In this document: one piece after another, positions 29,316 to 37,815 of the stretch
Layout of the letters: the number at the start of each line of letters is the position of its first letter
Numbering within the stretch: position 1 is the stretch's first letter
Source: CBDDLD01 sp965230605
GTDB taxonomy: Bacteria > Bacteroidota > Bacteroidia > Flavobacteriales > Flavobacteriaceae
Assembly (NCBI GenBank): GCA_965230605.1
Contig: CBDDLD010000004.1
Location: forward strand, 2,666,001 to 2,730,000
Length of the DNA stretch: 64,000 nucleotides
Direction: 5' to 3'
The notes under the pieces: generated by a model
What the model was told of the DNA's origin: nothing
What the model saw: the letters and a program-made list of their open reading frames with translations, nothing else
Databases searched by the model: none
Program-made: the position numbers and the translations under genes

Positions 29316-31817
29316 TTGAAACACCTAACTATCAAACTACTATTTGTAGTCTCGGCGTTTGTTGTTTTCTCTTGTTCTACAGCTAAGAAAGCAAGCAAAT
29401 CAAAGAAGCCGGCCGCAACCGCAGCAGCCAAACCACCAGCCAAAAGACCTGGTAAAAATGATATCCAACCTTACAATAAGGTAATCACTAAAAAAGCTAA
29501 AACTGATAAAGGGCTTTTTGATGTTCACAAAATTGATGAGAAGTTTTACTATGAGATTCCAGATACGCTTTTTGAGCGTGAAATGCTTATGGTAACACGT
29601 ATAGCTAAAACCGCAAATGGAATCGGTTTTGGAGGAGGTAAACAAAACACTCAAGTATTACGTTGGCAGAAGAAAGATAAGAAAGTATTGCTTCGTGTGG
29701 TATCGCACCAAGTTGTTGCTTCAGACTCACTACCGGTTAGTGAGGCTGTTGTAAACTCTAACTTCGAACCTGTACTTTTTACTTTCCCTATAAAGGCATT
29801 TAGTAAAGATTCTACAAAGACTGTCATAGAAGTAACTAACTTATTCTCTAGAGATGTAAAAGCTTTAGGCTTTCCTCAGGGTAGAAGACAACAGTATAGA
29901 ATTACAAGATTAGAAGCAGATAAATCATTTATTGAGTCTGTAAAGAGTTACCCTCAAAATATTGAGGCGCGTCACGTAAAAACTTATGCCGCTGGAAGAC
30001 CACCTTCTAATGCTAGTACAGGATCTATTTCATTAGAGATTAACAACTCTATGATCTTATTACCAAAAGTTCCAATGAAACGTAGAATCTTTGACCAACG
30101 TGTCGGATGGTTTGCTCGTGGACAGGTAGATTATGGTTTAGATGCTCAAGAGAGTAAAACAGTAACTTATTTAGACCGTTGGAGATTAGAAGTAAAGGAT
30201 GAGGATATAGAGAAGTTTAAACGTGGTGAATTGGTAGAGCCTAAAAAGCCTATTGTTTATTACATAGATAGAGCAACTCCAAAGCAATGGAGAAAATATA
30301 TTAAGCAAGGTATTGAAGATTGGCAAGTTGCATTTGAAGCTGCCGGATTTAAAAATGCAATTATCGCTAAGGATCCTCCAACAGTTGAAGAAGATCCTGA
30401 TTGGAGCCCTGAAGATGTGCGTTACTCTGTAGTACGTTATTTAGCATCTCCTATTCCTAACGCAAATGGCCCTCACGTAAGTGACCCAAGATCTGGTGAG
30501 ATCCTTGAGAGTGATATCAATTGGTATCATAACGTTATGACCTTACTTAGAAACTGGTTCTTTGTACAAACTGCTGCCATTAATCCTGAGGCTCGTGGCG
30601 TCGCTTTTAAAGACGAAGTAATGGGGCGCTTAATTCGTTTTGTATCAGCTCACGAAGTTGGACACACATTAGGTTTACCTCACAATATGGGTAGTAGCGT
30701 TGCTTACCCTGTTGAGAAATTAAGAGATGCAGAATTCACTAAAAAATATGGTACAGCACCATCTATTATGGATTATGCACGTTTTAACTATGTAGCTCAG
30801 CCCGGAGATGAAGGTGTTGCTTTAATGCCAAACATTGGAGTATATGATAAGTATTCTATTAAATGGGGGTACCGTCCTATCTTAGACGCTAAGACTCCCG
30901 AAGATGAAAAGAAAACGTTAGATAGCTGGATCTTAGAGCATGCCGGTGATCCTATGTACCGTTTTGGAAGACAGCAATTTGGAGTTATCGATCCAAGCTC
31001 TCAAACGGAGGATCTAGGAGATGATGCTGTATTAGCTAGTGAGTATGGTATTGCTAACCTTAAGCGTATTGTTCCAAACTTAATTGAATGGACTGCTGAA
31101 GATGGTAAGAACTATAGTGACCTTCAAACGATGTATGGTCAAGTATTAGGACAGTTCAACAGATATATGGGGCATGTGGCTTCTAATGTTGGTGGTGTTT
31201 ACGAATACTATAAAACCTACGATCAAGAAGGTGCAGTATATACACATGTAGATAAAGATCACCAGAAGAAAGCGATGAAGTTCTTACAAGATCAGTTATT
31301 CTCTACGCCTAACTGGATGCTAGATACTGATATCTTTAATAAGATAGAAAGTGCAGGTAGTATTGAGCGTATTAGAGGTATGCAAACACGCACCCTTAAC
31401 AACTTACTTGATTTTGGACGATTACAACGTATGTTAGAAAATGAAACTATTAATAGCTCAAAAGCATACACAATGTATAATATGTTACAAGATGTACGTA
31501 AAGGTTTATTTAAGGAGTTAAGCTCCGGTAGAAAAATAGATATTTACCGTAGAAACCTTCAACGTGCATACATTGAGAGAATGCAATTTTTGATGACTCA
31601 AGAGCAGCCTGCAATTCCAGCTCAATTTAGACGTTTCTTTAGAGGAACTCAGGTTAATGTAAGTCAATCAGATATTAGAGCTGTTGTAAGAGCTGAATTA
31701 AAAACTTTAAGAAGTACATTACGTTCTGGTTTAAATAGAACAAGCGATAGAATGAGTAGAATACACATTCAGGATGCTATAGAACGTGTCAATGATATTT
31801 TAGATCCTAAGAACTAA
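29316..31817 (+). CDS. Zinc-dependent metalloprotease lipoprotein (gluzincin-like, DUF5117/DUF4953 type)
   Basis: 833 residues if read from the TTG at 29316. No ATG exists in this frame near the start, and this TTG gives a clean lipoprotein signal (KHLTIKLLFV...VFSC). The Ala/Lys/Pro-rich linker after the Cys is typical of a tethered enzyme. The active site HEVGHTLGLPHN begins at His446 and matches HExxHxxGxxH, with three zinc-binding His and the catalytic Glu. The C-terminal half is helical. It is presumably anchored at the outer membrane and degrades extracellular or periplasmic protein. A terminator follows. Confidence 0.88.
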   Translation: MKHLTIKLLFVVSAFVVFSCSTAKKASKSKKPAATAAAKPPAKRPGKNDIQPYNKVITKKAKTDKGLFDVHKIDEKFYYEIPDTLFEREMLMVTRIAKTANGIGFGGGKQNTQVLRWQKKDKKVLLRVVSHQVVASDSLPVSEAVVNSNFEPVLFTFPIKAFSKDSTKTVIEVTNLFSRDVKALGFPQGRRQQYRITRLEADKSFIESVKSYPQNIEARHVKTYAAGRPPSNASTGSISLEINNSMILLPKVPMKRRIFDQRVGWFARGQVDYGLDAQESKTVTYLDRWRLEVKDEDIEKFKRGELVEPKKPIVYYIDRATPKQWRKYIKQGIEDWQVAFEAAGFKNAIIAKDPPTVEEDPDWSPEDVRYSVVRYLASPIPNANGPHVSDPRSGEILESDINWYHNVMTLLRNWFFVQTAAINPEARGVAFKDEVMGRLIRFVSAHEVGHTLGLPHNMGSSVAYPVEKLRDAEFTKKYGTAPSIMDYARFNYVAQPGDEGVALMPNIGVYDKYSIKWGYRPILDAKTPEDEKKTLDSWILEHAGDPMYRFGRQQFGVIDPSSQTEDLGDDAVLASEYGIANLKRIVPNLIEWTAEDGKNYSDLQTMYGQVLGQFNRYMGHVASNVGGVYEYYKTYDQEGAVYTHVDKDHQKKAMKFLQDQLFSTPNWMLDTDIFNKIESAGSIERIRGMQTRTLNNLLDFGRLQRMLENETINSSKAYTMYNMLQDVRKGLFKELSSGRKIDIYRRNLQRAYIERMQFLMTQEQPAIPAQFRRFFRGTQVNVSQSDIRAVVRAELKTLRSTLRSGLNRTSDRMSRIHIQDAIERVNDILDPKN

Positions 31818-31840
31818 AGATTTAATTATTTAGTTATTTT

Positions 31841-31872
31841 AAAAGGCTTCAATTCATTTTGGAGCCTTTTTT
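31841..31872 (+). terminator. Terminator of the metalloprotease gene
   Basis: A 10-bp stem with one G-U pair (31841-31850 with 31861-31870) and a 10-base loop, then a T-run. Its 3' arm overlaps the last codons of the opposing hydrolase gene, so terminator and coding sequence share bases. Confidence 0.8.
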
Positions 31873-32697
31873 ATATTTTAGGTGAGTATTCATTGTTGTT
31901 AGATACGCATCAAACTCTATCAAATTGTTATGATTACCGCCTTCAACAGTGATGAACTCCACATTGGGTAGATTAAGATCAAGTAGCTTTTTTCCTGAAC
32001 TATAAGGCACTACATAATCTTCGGTACCATGCACAATAACTATAGGGCAGGTTACAGACTCTAAATATTTATGAGTAGGTAATTTATATTTTAATAGTCG
32101 TTTAACAGGAAGATATGGGAATCGGTACTTGGCTACATCTTCTATACTGTAATACGGTGTTTCTATGATGAGCTGACGCACTGAATTTTTAGATGCTAAA
32201 TATGAGGCAATTCCAGTTCCTAATGACCGCCCATACAATACAATGTCATCTTTCGAATATCCATGTTGTAATAGATAGTCATAGCACATTTGACCATCTG
32301 CATATAATGCATCTTCACTAAGGGCTCCTATACTCTTCCCATAGGTCCTATAGTCCATGATAAGGACATCGTAATCTAATCCTACAAAATATTCAGCTAT
32401 AATTCCCCAACGTGATAAATCTCCGGCATTACCATGAAAATACAGAATGACACCCTTAGGCTGATCGACCTTAAAATGTATGGCATTAATAGTCGCATTA
32501 TCATCAGTATTAAGAAAAACTTCCTCAAAATTGTGCTTAAATTCGAACACATGGTCTTGAGGCAACTGCGTTGGTAAAAACAGTAACTTCTCTTGAATAA
32601 AGTATAGTGACGACGCTAACATAACATATAAGCCTAAGGCAATTAATATAACATACTTAAGCCTTCTTTTTAGTTTTTTTTGATGAATGAATGACAT
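31849..32697 (-). CDS. Alpha/beta hydrolase (BEM46-like), membrane-anchored
   Basis: 282 residues from the ATG at 32697; an in-frame TTG lies 8 codons upstream. It has one N-terminal TM helix. The domain carries the oxyanion motif LYFHGNAGD, the nucleophile in LYGRSLGTG, an acid in HGTEDYVVP and a histidine in GGNHNNL, a complete Ser-Asp-His triad. It is a close paralogue of the next gene upstream and overlaps its 3' end by 41 bases. The substrate is unknown; many relatives are esterases or thioesterases. Confidence 0.83.
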   Translation of the reverse strand: MSFIHQKKLKRRLKYVILIALGLYVMLASSLYFIQEKLLFLPTQLPQDHVFEFKHNFEEVFLNTDDNATINAIHFKVDQPKGVILYFHGNAGDLSRWGIIAEYFVGLDYDVLIMDYRTYGKSIGALSEDALYADGQMCYDYLLQHGYSKDDIVLYGRSLGTGIASYLASKNSVRQLIIETPYYSIEDVAKYRFPYLPVKRLLKYKLPTHKYLESVTCPIVIVHGTEDYVVPYSSGKKLLDLNLPNVEFITVEGGNHNNLIEFDAYLTTMNTHLKYKKGSKMN

Positions 32698-33535
32698 TAA
32701 TACTGGTTGTTGATAGGTCAATAGATTTTGGTTGAGACGTTAATATGTCTTCGAGGGTCTGATGATAGGATTCAAAGTTATTTAGGTTCTTGTGTCCTCC
32801 TCCAATGACGGTATGTAATTTAGTTAGTTTAGGATTCACCTTCGATAATTTTACACTGGTCTTAAAGGGTATCAATTTATCGTGCGTTCCATGTATGATG
32901 TGTATAGGGCATCGCACATACTTCAGCCACTTATAGGTAGGTAATGGATACTTCAGCAAAATTGATAAAGGCATAAAAGGCATATATCGGGCTGTAACCT
33001 TAGTTAAACTATAATAAGGCGCGTCTAAAATAAGTAGCCTTGGATCATTTATAGACGCTAGCTTTGCTGCAAAACCCGAGCCTAAAGATCTGCCATAAAG
33101 TATGATATTCTCTTCTTTAGTGCGTTCCTTTATCTTATTGTAGATCAATTGTAAGTCGCGCTTTATAGCTTTCTGTGAGCGCTTGCCTGTGCTCTTTCCA
33201 AAGCCTCTATAATCTACCATAAGGACATTATAGCCCAGTCTGGTAAAATCAACTGCAAATTTTCCCCACCCTTTAATGCTTTTAGAGTTCCCTTTTAGAT
33301 ACAACACAATGCCCTTAGACTCTTGTTTTGGTTTAAACAACAAACCATTAAGCACTGCACCATCTCTGGTCTCCAGATTGTACTCTCTAATATCCTGATT
33401 TTCGTAGTTGAATTGAAAGTCCTTGGGAAGCTTTTCAGGCTTAAACAACATATAATCTTGTAAGTAGTATAAAGCAATACTAATCACCACATAGATCCCA
33501 AGGATTAATAGTATAGTTGATATCCAATATGCCAT
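32657..33535 (-). CDS. Alpha/beta hydrolase paralogue with altered oxyanion motif
   Basis: 292 residues with an N-terminal TM helix (4-24). The triad is kept: Ser150 in LYGRSLGSG, Asp in HGTHDKLIP and His in GGGHKNL. The usual His-Gly of the oxyanion motif is replaced by Lys81-Gly (LYLKGNSKS), where the sister protein has LYFHGN. It is tandem with the 31849 gene, suggesting duplication and divergence. The altered oxyanion site may change or weaken catalysis. Confidence 0.8.
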   Translation of the reverse strand: MAYWISTILLILGIYVVISIALYYLQDYMLFKPEKLPKDFQFNYENQDIREYNLETRDGAVLNGLLFKPKQESKGIVLYLKGNSKSIKGWGKFAVDFTRLGYNVLMVDYRGFGKSTGKRSQKAIKRDLQLIYNKIKERTKEENIILYGRSLGSGFAAKLASINDPRLLILDAPYYSLTKVTARYMPFMPLSILLKYPLPTYKWLKYVRCPIHIIHGTHDKLIPFKTSVKLSKVNPKLTKLHTVIGGGHKNLNNFESYHQTLEDILTSQPKSIDLSTTSINVIHSSKKTKKKA

Positions 33536-33591
33536 TTAACTACAAGATATAAAATTTAAATAACTAACTATTTGCTATACTGACCTTTTGA

Positions 33592-34287
33592 CTAGATTAT
33601 GAGTGGTAAAAACACCTCAGCAAAAGGATCTCTATCTACCACCGTATAATAAAACAAGGCCCCTAACCAACCGTGAAATAATCCCATGACGTAAATATTT
33701 CTGGATCTCAGATAGATATACCCGTAAAAAAGAGCCAAGATAAATGTCCCTATCATCAACCATACGGAAGGGTAATGCACTATAGAAAACAGAACAGCAG
33801 TTACTATGATGATCACAAGCTTACTCAGTTTAATAGATTTCAACTCTCTTAAGTTTCCTGCAATAAGACCTATAGTTAAAAACTGTTGCATACTACCCCA
33901 AATCGGATAAGTGATCAATAATGGTAATACATGCCAAGTCACATTGATCGTGCCTTGAATACTTCCAATAATTATAAAAGCAATAATTGAAGTAATCGCA
34001 AAAGGAAGCATCTGCTTTAATACCGATCTAAAATTATCGAACCTAAATCCCCATGATCTTAAAACAGTTTTGTCTTTCTTATAACGATACACCATATACA
34101 GTCCCCAAGCTATAATAACAACTATAACATAAGGCAATCGTATATTTAAATGATCCATAAATACAAACTTCCCAATAGCCGTAAGCGTCACAGCTATAAT
34201 CTCCAAGAGGCGTACTTTATCAGAAATTGGCCTTGTTAATTTTAGCTCTGAAAATTCAACAAGATACTTGGTTAACTTTCGTCTCAT
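33592..34287 (-). CDS. CPBP-like membrane protein with degenerate active site
   Basis: 231 residues and about six to seven TM segments. The C-terminal CPBP motifs are present: FSIVHYPS near 168, the ALFYGYIYLRSRNIYV segment, and LFHGWLG near 210. The first catalytic motif, normally EExxxR, reads QQFLTIG (134-140): both Glu are Gln and the Arg is Ile. CPBP proteins are intramembrane glutamic-type proteases or self-immunity proteins. This one is probably non-hydrolytic or works differently. It follows a weak hairpin and may be a separate transcript from the genes upstream. Confidence 0.65.
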   Translation of the reverse strand: MRRKLTKYLVEFSELKLTRPISDKVRLLEIIAVTLTAIGKFVFMDHLNIRLPYVIVVIIAWGLYMVYRYKKDKTVLRSWGFRFDNFRSVLKQMLPFAITSIIAFIIIGSIQGTINVTWHVLPLLITYPIWGSMQQFLTIGLIAGNLRELKSIKLSKLVIIIVTAVLFSIVHYPSVWLMIGTFILALFYGYIYLRSRNIYVMGLFHGWLGALFYYTVVDRDPFAEVFLPLII

Positions 34288-34320
34288 ATCTATAGCATTA
34301 AAATGATTGATATCCTTTTA

Positions 34321-34351
34321 AAACCTCGCAACCATAACAGCCACGAGGTTT
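34321..34351 (-). terminator. Weak hairpin terminator between the 160-residue membrane protein and the CPBP gene
   Basis: An 8-bp perfect stem (34321-34328 with 34344-34351) and a 15-base loop, followed on the minus strand by only four T. It is probably an attenuator or partial terminator. Confidence 0.5.
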
Positions 34352-34373
34352 AAGGTTATTAACTAACCGATCA

Positions 34374-34856
34374 TCAAAACAAAAAGATCATGTAGATAAT
34401 TATACCTTCAGATATACCAGTAACTATAGACATCCCTAGGATATCTTTTATTTTACTCCTTAAGAAAAGTACAGCACTCATAATTGCTATAACTGCGGCA
34501 AGAAGAATTTCTAAAGCTCCTATTTTTGACAATAAGAATGTAATTCCTGTAAAGGCAGCTGTCACCATCAGAGCTATAATTCCAAACCTTAGAATTTCTT
34601 GCTTTGAGTAATCCTCTTCTATAAATCCTTTTCTTATATCTCTAAGGATAGACAGAATAAATAATAAGGGCACTACAGATAAAAAAGGTGCAAAAATCAC
34701 TTTAATACCCTTAATAACTGATAAGTCATTATGGAAGAAAAAAGCGATCGCTGTAAAAGCCAGTAACCCTGTGACTACGATCGTTTGAAACGTAAATAAT
34801 AATTCGCGTTTATTAGAATTAGATGTGGGGTTTGAGTTTTTAACAATTTGATTCAT
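34374..34856 (-). CDS. Small polytopic membrane protein, 160 residues
   Basis: Four to five hydrophobic segments follow a polar N-terminus. No named family is recognised. A short pattern (acidic residue, IK..K.I...F, then PLLF) aligns by eye with the 155-residue protein upstream, suggesting distant tandem paralogues. It is third in the operon after the 52-residue peptide and the 155-residue protein, 25 bases from the latter. The function is unknown. Confidence 0.65.
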   Translation of the reverse strand: MNQIVKNSNPTSNSNKRELLFTFQTIVVTGLLAFTAIAFFFHNDLSVIKGIKVIFAPFLSVVPLLFILSILRDIRKGFIEEDYSKQEILRFGIIALMVTAAFTGITFLLSKIGALEILLAAVIAIMSAVLFLRSKIKDILGMSIVTGISEGIIIYMIFLF

Positions 34857-34881
34857 AATATTATATTTTGATGATTAATTT

Positions 34882-35349
34882 TTATGCGGATAGAAAAAAC
34901 ACATTCACAGCCAATGCAATAAGTACTCCGCTTAGAATGGCATTGACTTTTAAGTTGTTATATATAACATAGTTAAGCACATAAGAACTTACAGCCGTAG
35001 AGTTCACCAGATGTGCAAATATCAATTGATCTTCTAGTTGTTGTTTGGTGATTAATTCGATGACATACATCAACGACACACAAGCAACAATTGTAATTAT
35101 CAATAGTACTGTAGCCGGTTTTTGGTTTTTCAATTTATACTCATCTGTATTTTCGGGCATAAAGTGTTCAACCAATATGAACCTTGTAAAGAATATGAGT
35201 GGAATAGGAAACATAATCGATGCTACAATCTTGATGACATCCTTAAGTGTTTTTATCTCATCATACCCTAAGAATACGAGATATATAAAGACAACTACAG
35301 ATATTCCGACAGTTATAAAAAAGGCAGTATTCAGATTTTTGATCTTCAT
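34882..35349 (-). CDS. Small polytopic membrane protein, 155 residues
   Basis: Four to five TM segments, with a charged loop (EHFMPENTDEYKLKNQKP) after the second. No family is recognised. It starts 10 bases after the stop of the 52-residue peptide gene and precedes the 160-residue protein, so the three are probably one transcript. Its size and context suit a membrane partner of a small peptide, such as an export, processing or immunity protein. That is inference. Confidence 0.65.
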   Translation of the reverse strand: MKIKNLNTAFFITVGISVVVFIYLVFLGYDEIKTLKDVIKIVASIMFPIPLIFFTRFILVEHFMPENTDEYKLKNQKPATVLLIITIVACVSLMYVIELITKQQLEDQLIFAHLVNSTAVSSYVLNYVIYNNLKVNAILSGVLIALAVNVFFLSA

Positions 35350-35359
35350 GTTGCACTAA

Positions 35360-35518
35360 TTAAAAGCTCATCGGCGGTGCTACAACTGCGGCATTTTTCG
35401 ACAATAGTTCAATAGAATTCTTATAACAATTCTCAATCGTGCGAACTACACTTTTTGAGATAAATCCAAGAGCCATCATTACACTAATAGCCATTATGAT
35501 TTTACGAAGATTTTTCAT
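35360..35518 (-). CDS. 52-residue peptide with N-terminal hydrophobic segment
   Basis: The start is the ATG at 35518 and the stop TAA is at 35360. After a basic N-terminus (MKNLRK), residues 7-20 are hydrophobic (IIMAISVMMALGFI), like a signal sequence or a single TM helix. The rest is polar with one cysteine (Cys31) and ends AAVVAPPMSF. It is first in a three-gene operon with two small membrane proteins. It is divergent, across a 152-base AT-rich gap, from a 498-residue helical protein. The reading frame, context and spacing support a real gene. No relative is recognised. Confidence 0.6.
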   Translation of the reverse strand: MKNLRKIIMAISVMMALGFISKSVVRTIENCYKNSIELLSKNAAVVAPPMSF

Positions 35519-35670
35519 GATTCTTGTTTTAATGATTACAAGAGCAAATCTGCATGGATTTCATCAACAAGAAAAATCAATTTTAAATAAAAACTTATGA
35601 TATAATTTGATTAATAAAGTGTTAACATATATATTTATTAGTATATATAATAATATAAACTGACGATTAA

Positions 35671-37167
35671 ATGTATGATAATGACATCGTTTCTTCTTTA
35701 AATAATGAAGAAAAGCTAAGGTTTATAGAGTATTTAACTTCAAAGAATAGACGTAAAAACACTAAAAACATCCAGCTCTTTAAATTATTAGCTAATGGTG
35801 AATATGATAGCGTCACTATATGCCATAAGCTATATGGTGAACTAAACCGCCCTGCATATCATGCGCTTAGAAAACGCCTTTTCGAGTCCATCATCGACTT
35901 CACAGCCAACATTAGTTTAGGTGAAGAAAATTCTATTGAAATGCAGGTCATAAAATATCTGCTAGCAGCAAGAGCTTTTCTGCTTCAAAAGAGCTATAAA
36001 ATCGCCTATAAAATATTAGACAAAGCCGAAGCTCTAGCTAGCGAACATTTACTATACCCTATACTTAATGAAATTTATCACACTAAAATTCAATATGCCT
36101 ATGCTATTGAAGGCATAGATCTTAATACCATCGTTAAAAAGCAGGTAAACAATCAGAAACAGCATCAGCTTGAAGATCGATTAAATATTGTGTATGCGAA
36201 AGTTAAAAACACACTTAACGATATTAGTTATAAAGGGCAGGTTATAGATTTTGAGAAGGTCCTAAACGAAGCCTTAGAAGCACATGATATTGAAGTCAAT
36301 GATTCCTTAACCTATAAGTCTTTATATCAAATATTAGCTATTGTAAATATTTCAGCATTTGTTTCTAGTAATTATCTGAGGATTGAATCTTTTGTGCTTA
36401 ACACATATAATACGATTAGCAGCAATAAAGACAAAGACAAACAATTATACTACCATATACATATTGTTTACATTATAGCTAACACATTGTTTAGAAATAA
36501 AAAGTTCCAAAAGTCCCTAGAATACATTAATGAAATGAAAGCATTAATGGTTCAAAAAAATAAAAAGTATTATCGTCAATTCATTTTAAAACACCATTTA
36601 GTTAAAGCCTTAAATCTAAATTATTCTGGTCATCAGGAAGAAGCTATTGTACTTATTGAGTCTATAATAAACAACAAGCATCACGATTTAGAATCGCTTT
36701 TAGATCTTCACTTGAGCTTGATTATGTTTTATTTTCAGAAAGGAGACCTTAGACAAGTAAAACACATTATATCAAAGTTCTATCATACCGATAAATGGTA
36801 CATTGAAAAAGCAGGAATTGACTGGGTGATGAAAAAGAACTTATGTGAAATCATACTGTATTCAGAATTAAAAGAAGAGGATTTATTTTATTCAAGATTA
36901 GCCAGCTTTAAAAGGAATTACGGGGATTATCTCACTAAAATCGATCAGAAACGTGTTCTTATTTTCCTCAATTTTGTGGAACGCTATTACAAAAACCCAT
37001 CGAAAGTTGCTCATGAAAAATTCACTAAAGACGTCGAACAAAGTTTTATCTGGACAAGAGTCAAGGAAGAAGATATCTTTGTGATGAGCTTTTACGCATG
37101 GTTAAAGGCAAAAATGGACCAAAAACCTACTTATCTTGTAACTTTAGACCTTATAAAGAAGGTTTAA
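35671..37167 (+). CDS. All-helical repeat-like protein of unknown function
   Basis: 498 residues with no signal peptide and no TM helix. The N-terminal 85 residues contain FIEYLTSKNRRKNTKNIQLF and HALRKRLFESI. From about 95 the chain is helical, with TPR-like alternation of aromatic and small residues (QKSYKIAYKILDKAEALA, NKKFQKSLEYINEMKAL, GHQEEAIVLIESIINN). The basic N-terminus could contact nucleic acid, but no classical helix-turn-helix is evident. It is divergent from a peptide and membrane-protein operon. Its family could not be named. Confidence 0.72.
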   Translation: MYDNDIVSSLNNEEKLRFIEYLTSKNRRKNTKNIQLFKLLANGEYDSVTICHKLYGELNRPAYHALRKRLFESIIDFTANISLGEENSIEMQVIKYLLAARAFLLQKSYKIAYKILDKAEALASEHLLYPILNEIYHTKIQYAYAIEGIDLNTIVKKQVNNQKQHQLEDRLNIVYAKVKNTLNDISYKGQVIDFEKVLNEALEAHDIEVNDSLTYKSLYQILAIVNISAFVSSNYLRIESFVLNTYNTISSNKDKDKQLYYHIHIVYIIANTLFRNKKFQKSLEYINEMKALMVQKNKKYYRQFILKHHLVKALNLNYSGHQEEAIVLIESIINNKHHDLESLLDLHLSLIMFYFQKGDLRQVKHIISKFYHTDKWYIEKAGIDWVMKKNLCEIILYSELKEEDLFYSRLASFKRNYGDYLTKIDQKRVLIFLNFVERYYKNPSKVAHEKFTKDVEQSFIWTRVKEEDIFVMSFYAWLKAKMDQKPTYLVTLDLIKKV

Positions 37168-37257
37168 GCATGTTAAATATCTCCTAAATAAAAAGTATTT
37201 TTTAAACGTTTTTTGATTAGAGTAGTCCTAAGCATAACAAACATAAAAAGACATAAA

Positions 37258-37710
37258 ATGAAAAAATTAGCCTTAATCGCAATTGCTTTATTTACAATAA
37301 ACGCATCGGCACAAGAACACAGACAAAGACACGGGAAGCATAAGAAGGAAATGGCAGAATTATACAAAAGCATGACTGCCGAAGAGCTAGCAGAATTAAA
37401 AACGAAAGAAATGACCCTTAAACTTGATTTAAGTGACAATCAACAAACAAAAATCTACGACCTATTAGTTGCTGACTTAAAAGTAAAAAAACAGAAGAGA
37501 GCAGAACGTCAGGAAAAATCTGAAGGTGAGAAAAAAGAGCTTTCTAAAGAAGAGTTATTAAAATTAAAAAATGAAAGGTTAGATGCGCAAATTGCTATGA
37601 AAAAGCAATTTAAATCCATACTTAGTGATGAGCAATATGAAAAATTCGAAAAAAGTATGAAAAAGCGCAAAGGTGGGCACAAGAAAAAAGCAAAGCATCG
37701 AAGAAATTAG
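37258..37710 (+). CDS. Spy/CpxP-like periplasmic protein
   Basis: 150 residues from the ATG at 37258, which gives a proper signal peptide (1-19, ending NASAQ). The mature part is highly charged and helical, with Lys/Glu-rich stretches and the LSDEQYEKFEKSM pattern seen in Spy/CpxP-type periplasmic chaperones or heavy-metal-resistance proteins. It ends in a polylysine/His tail. It is terminated at 37731. A smaller relative follows. Confidence 0.72.
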   Translation: MKKLALIAIALFTINASAQEHRQRHGKHKKEMAELYKSMTAEELAELKTKEMTLKLDLSDNQQTKIYDLLVADLKVKKQKRAERQEKSEGEKKELSKEELLKLKNERLDAQIAMKKQFKSILSDEQYEKFEKSMKKRKGGHKKKAKHRRN

Positions 37711-37730
37711 CCTTTTATCCCATATATAAG

Positions 37731-37760
37731 ATAGCACTGCTAGGTAGCAGTGCTATTTTT
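37731..37760 (+). terminator. Terminator after the Spy-like gene
   Basis: A perfect 11-bp stem (37731-37741 with 37746-37756) with a 4-base loop and five T after it. Confidence 0.9.
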
Positions 37761-37762
37761 AT

Positions 37763-37790
37763 TTGAATTTAAATAAAATTGTTACTTTAG
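37763..37790 (+). promoter_or_regulatory. Possible promoter of the small secreted-protein gene
   Basis: TTG, 17 bases, then TACTTTAG, one mismatch to TAnnTTTG. It lies just after a terminator and 25 bases before the ATG at 37816. Confidence 0.4.
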
Positions 37791-37815
37791 TGATTTACTA
37801 ATTAAATCATTTACA

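Noticed and set aside
35671..37167. Classical transcription regulator with a helix-turn-helix
   Set aside because: No recognisable HTH segment in the N-terminus; kept only as an inference about sensing.
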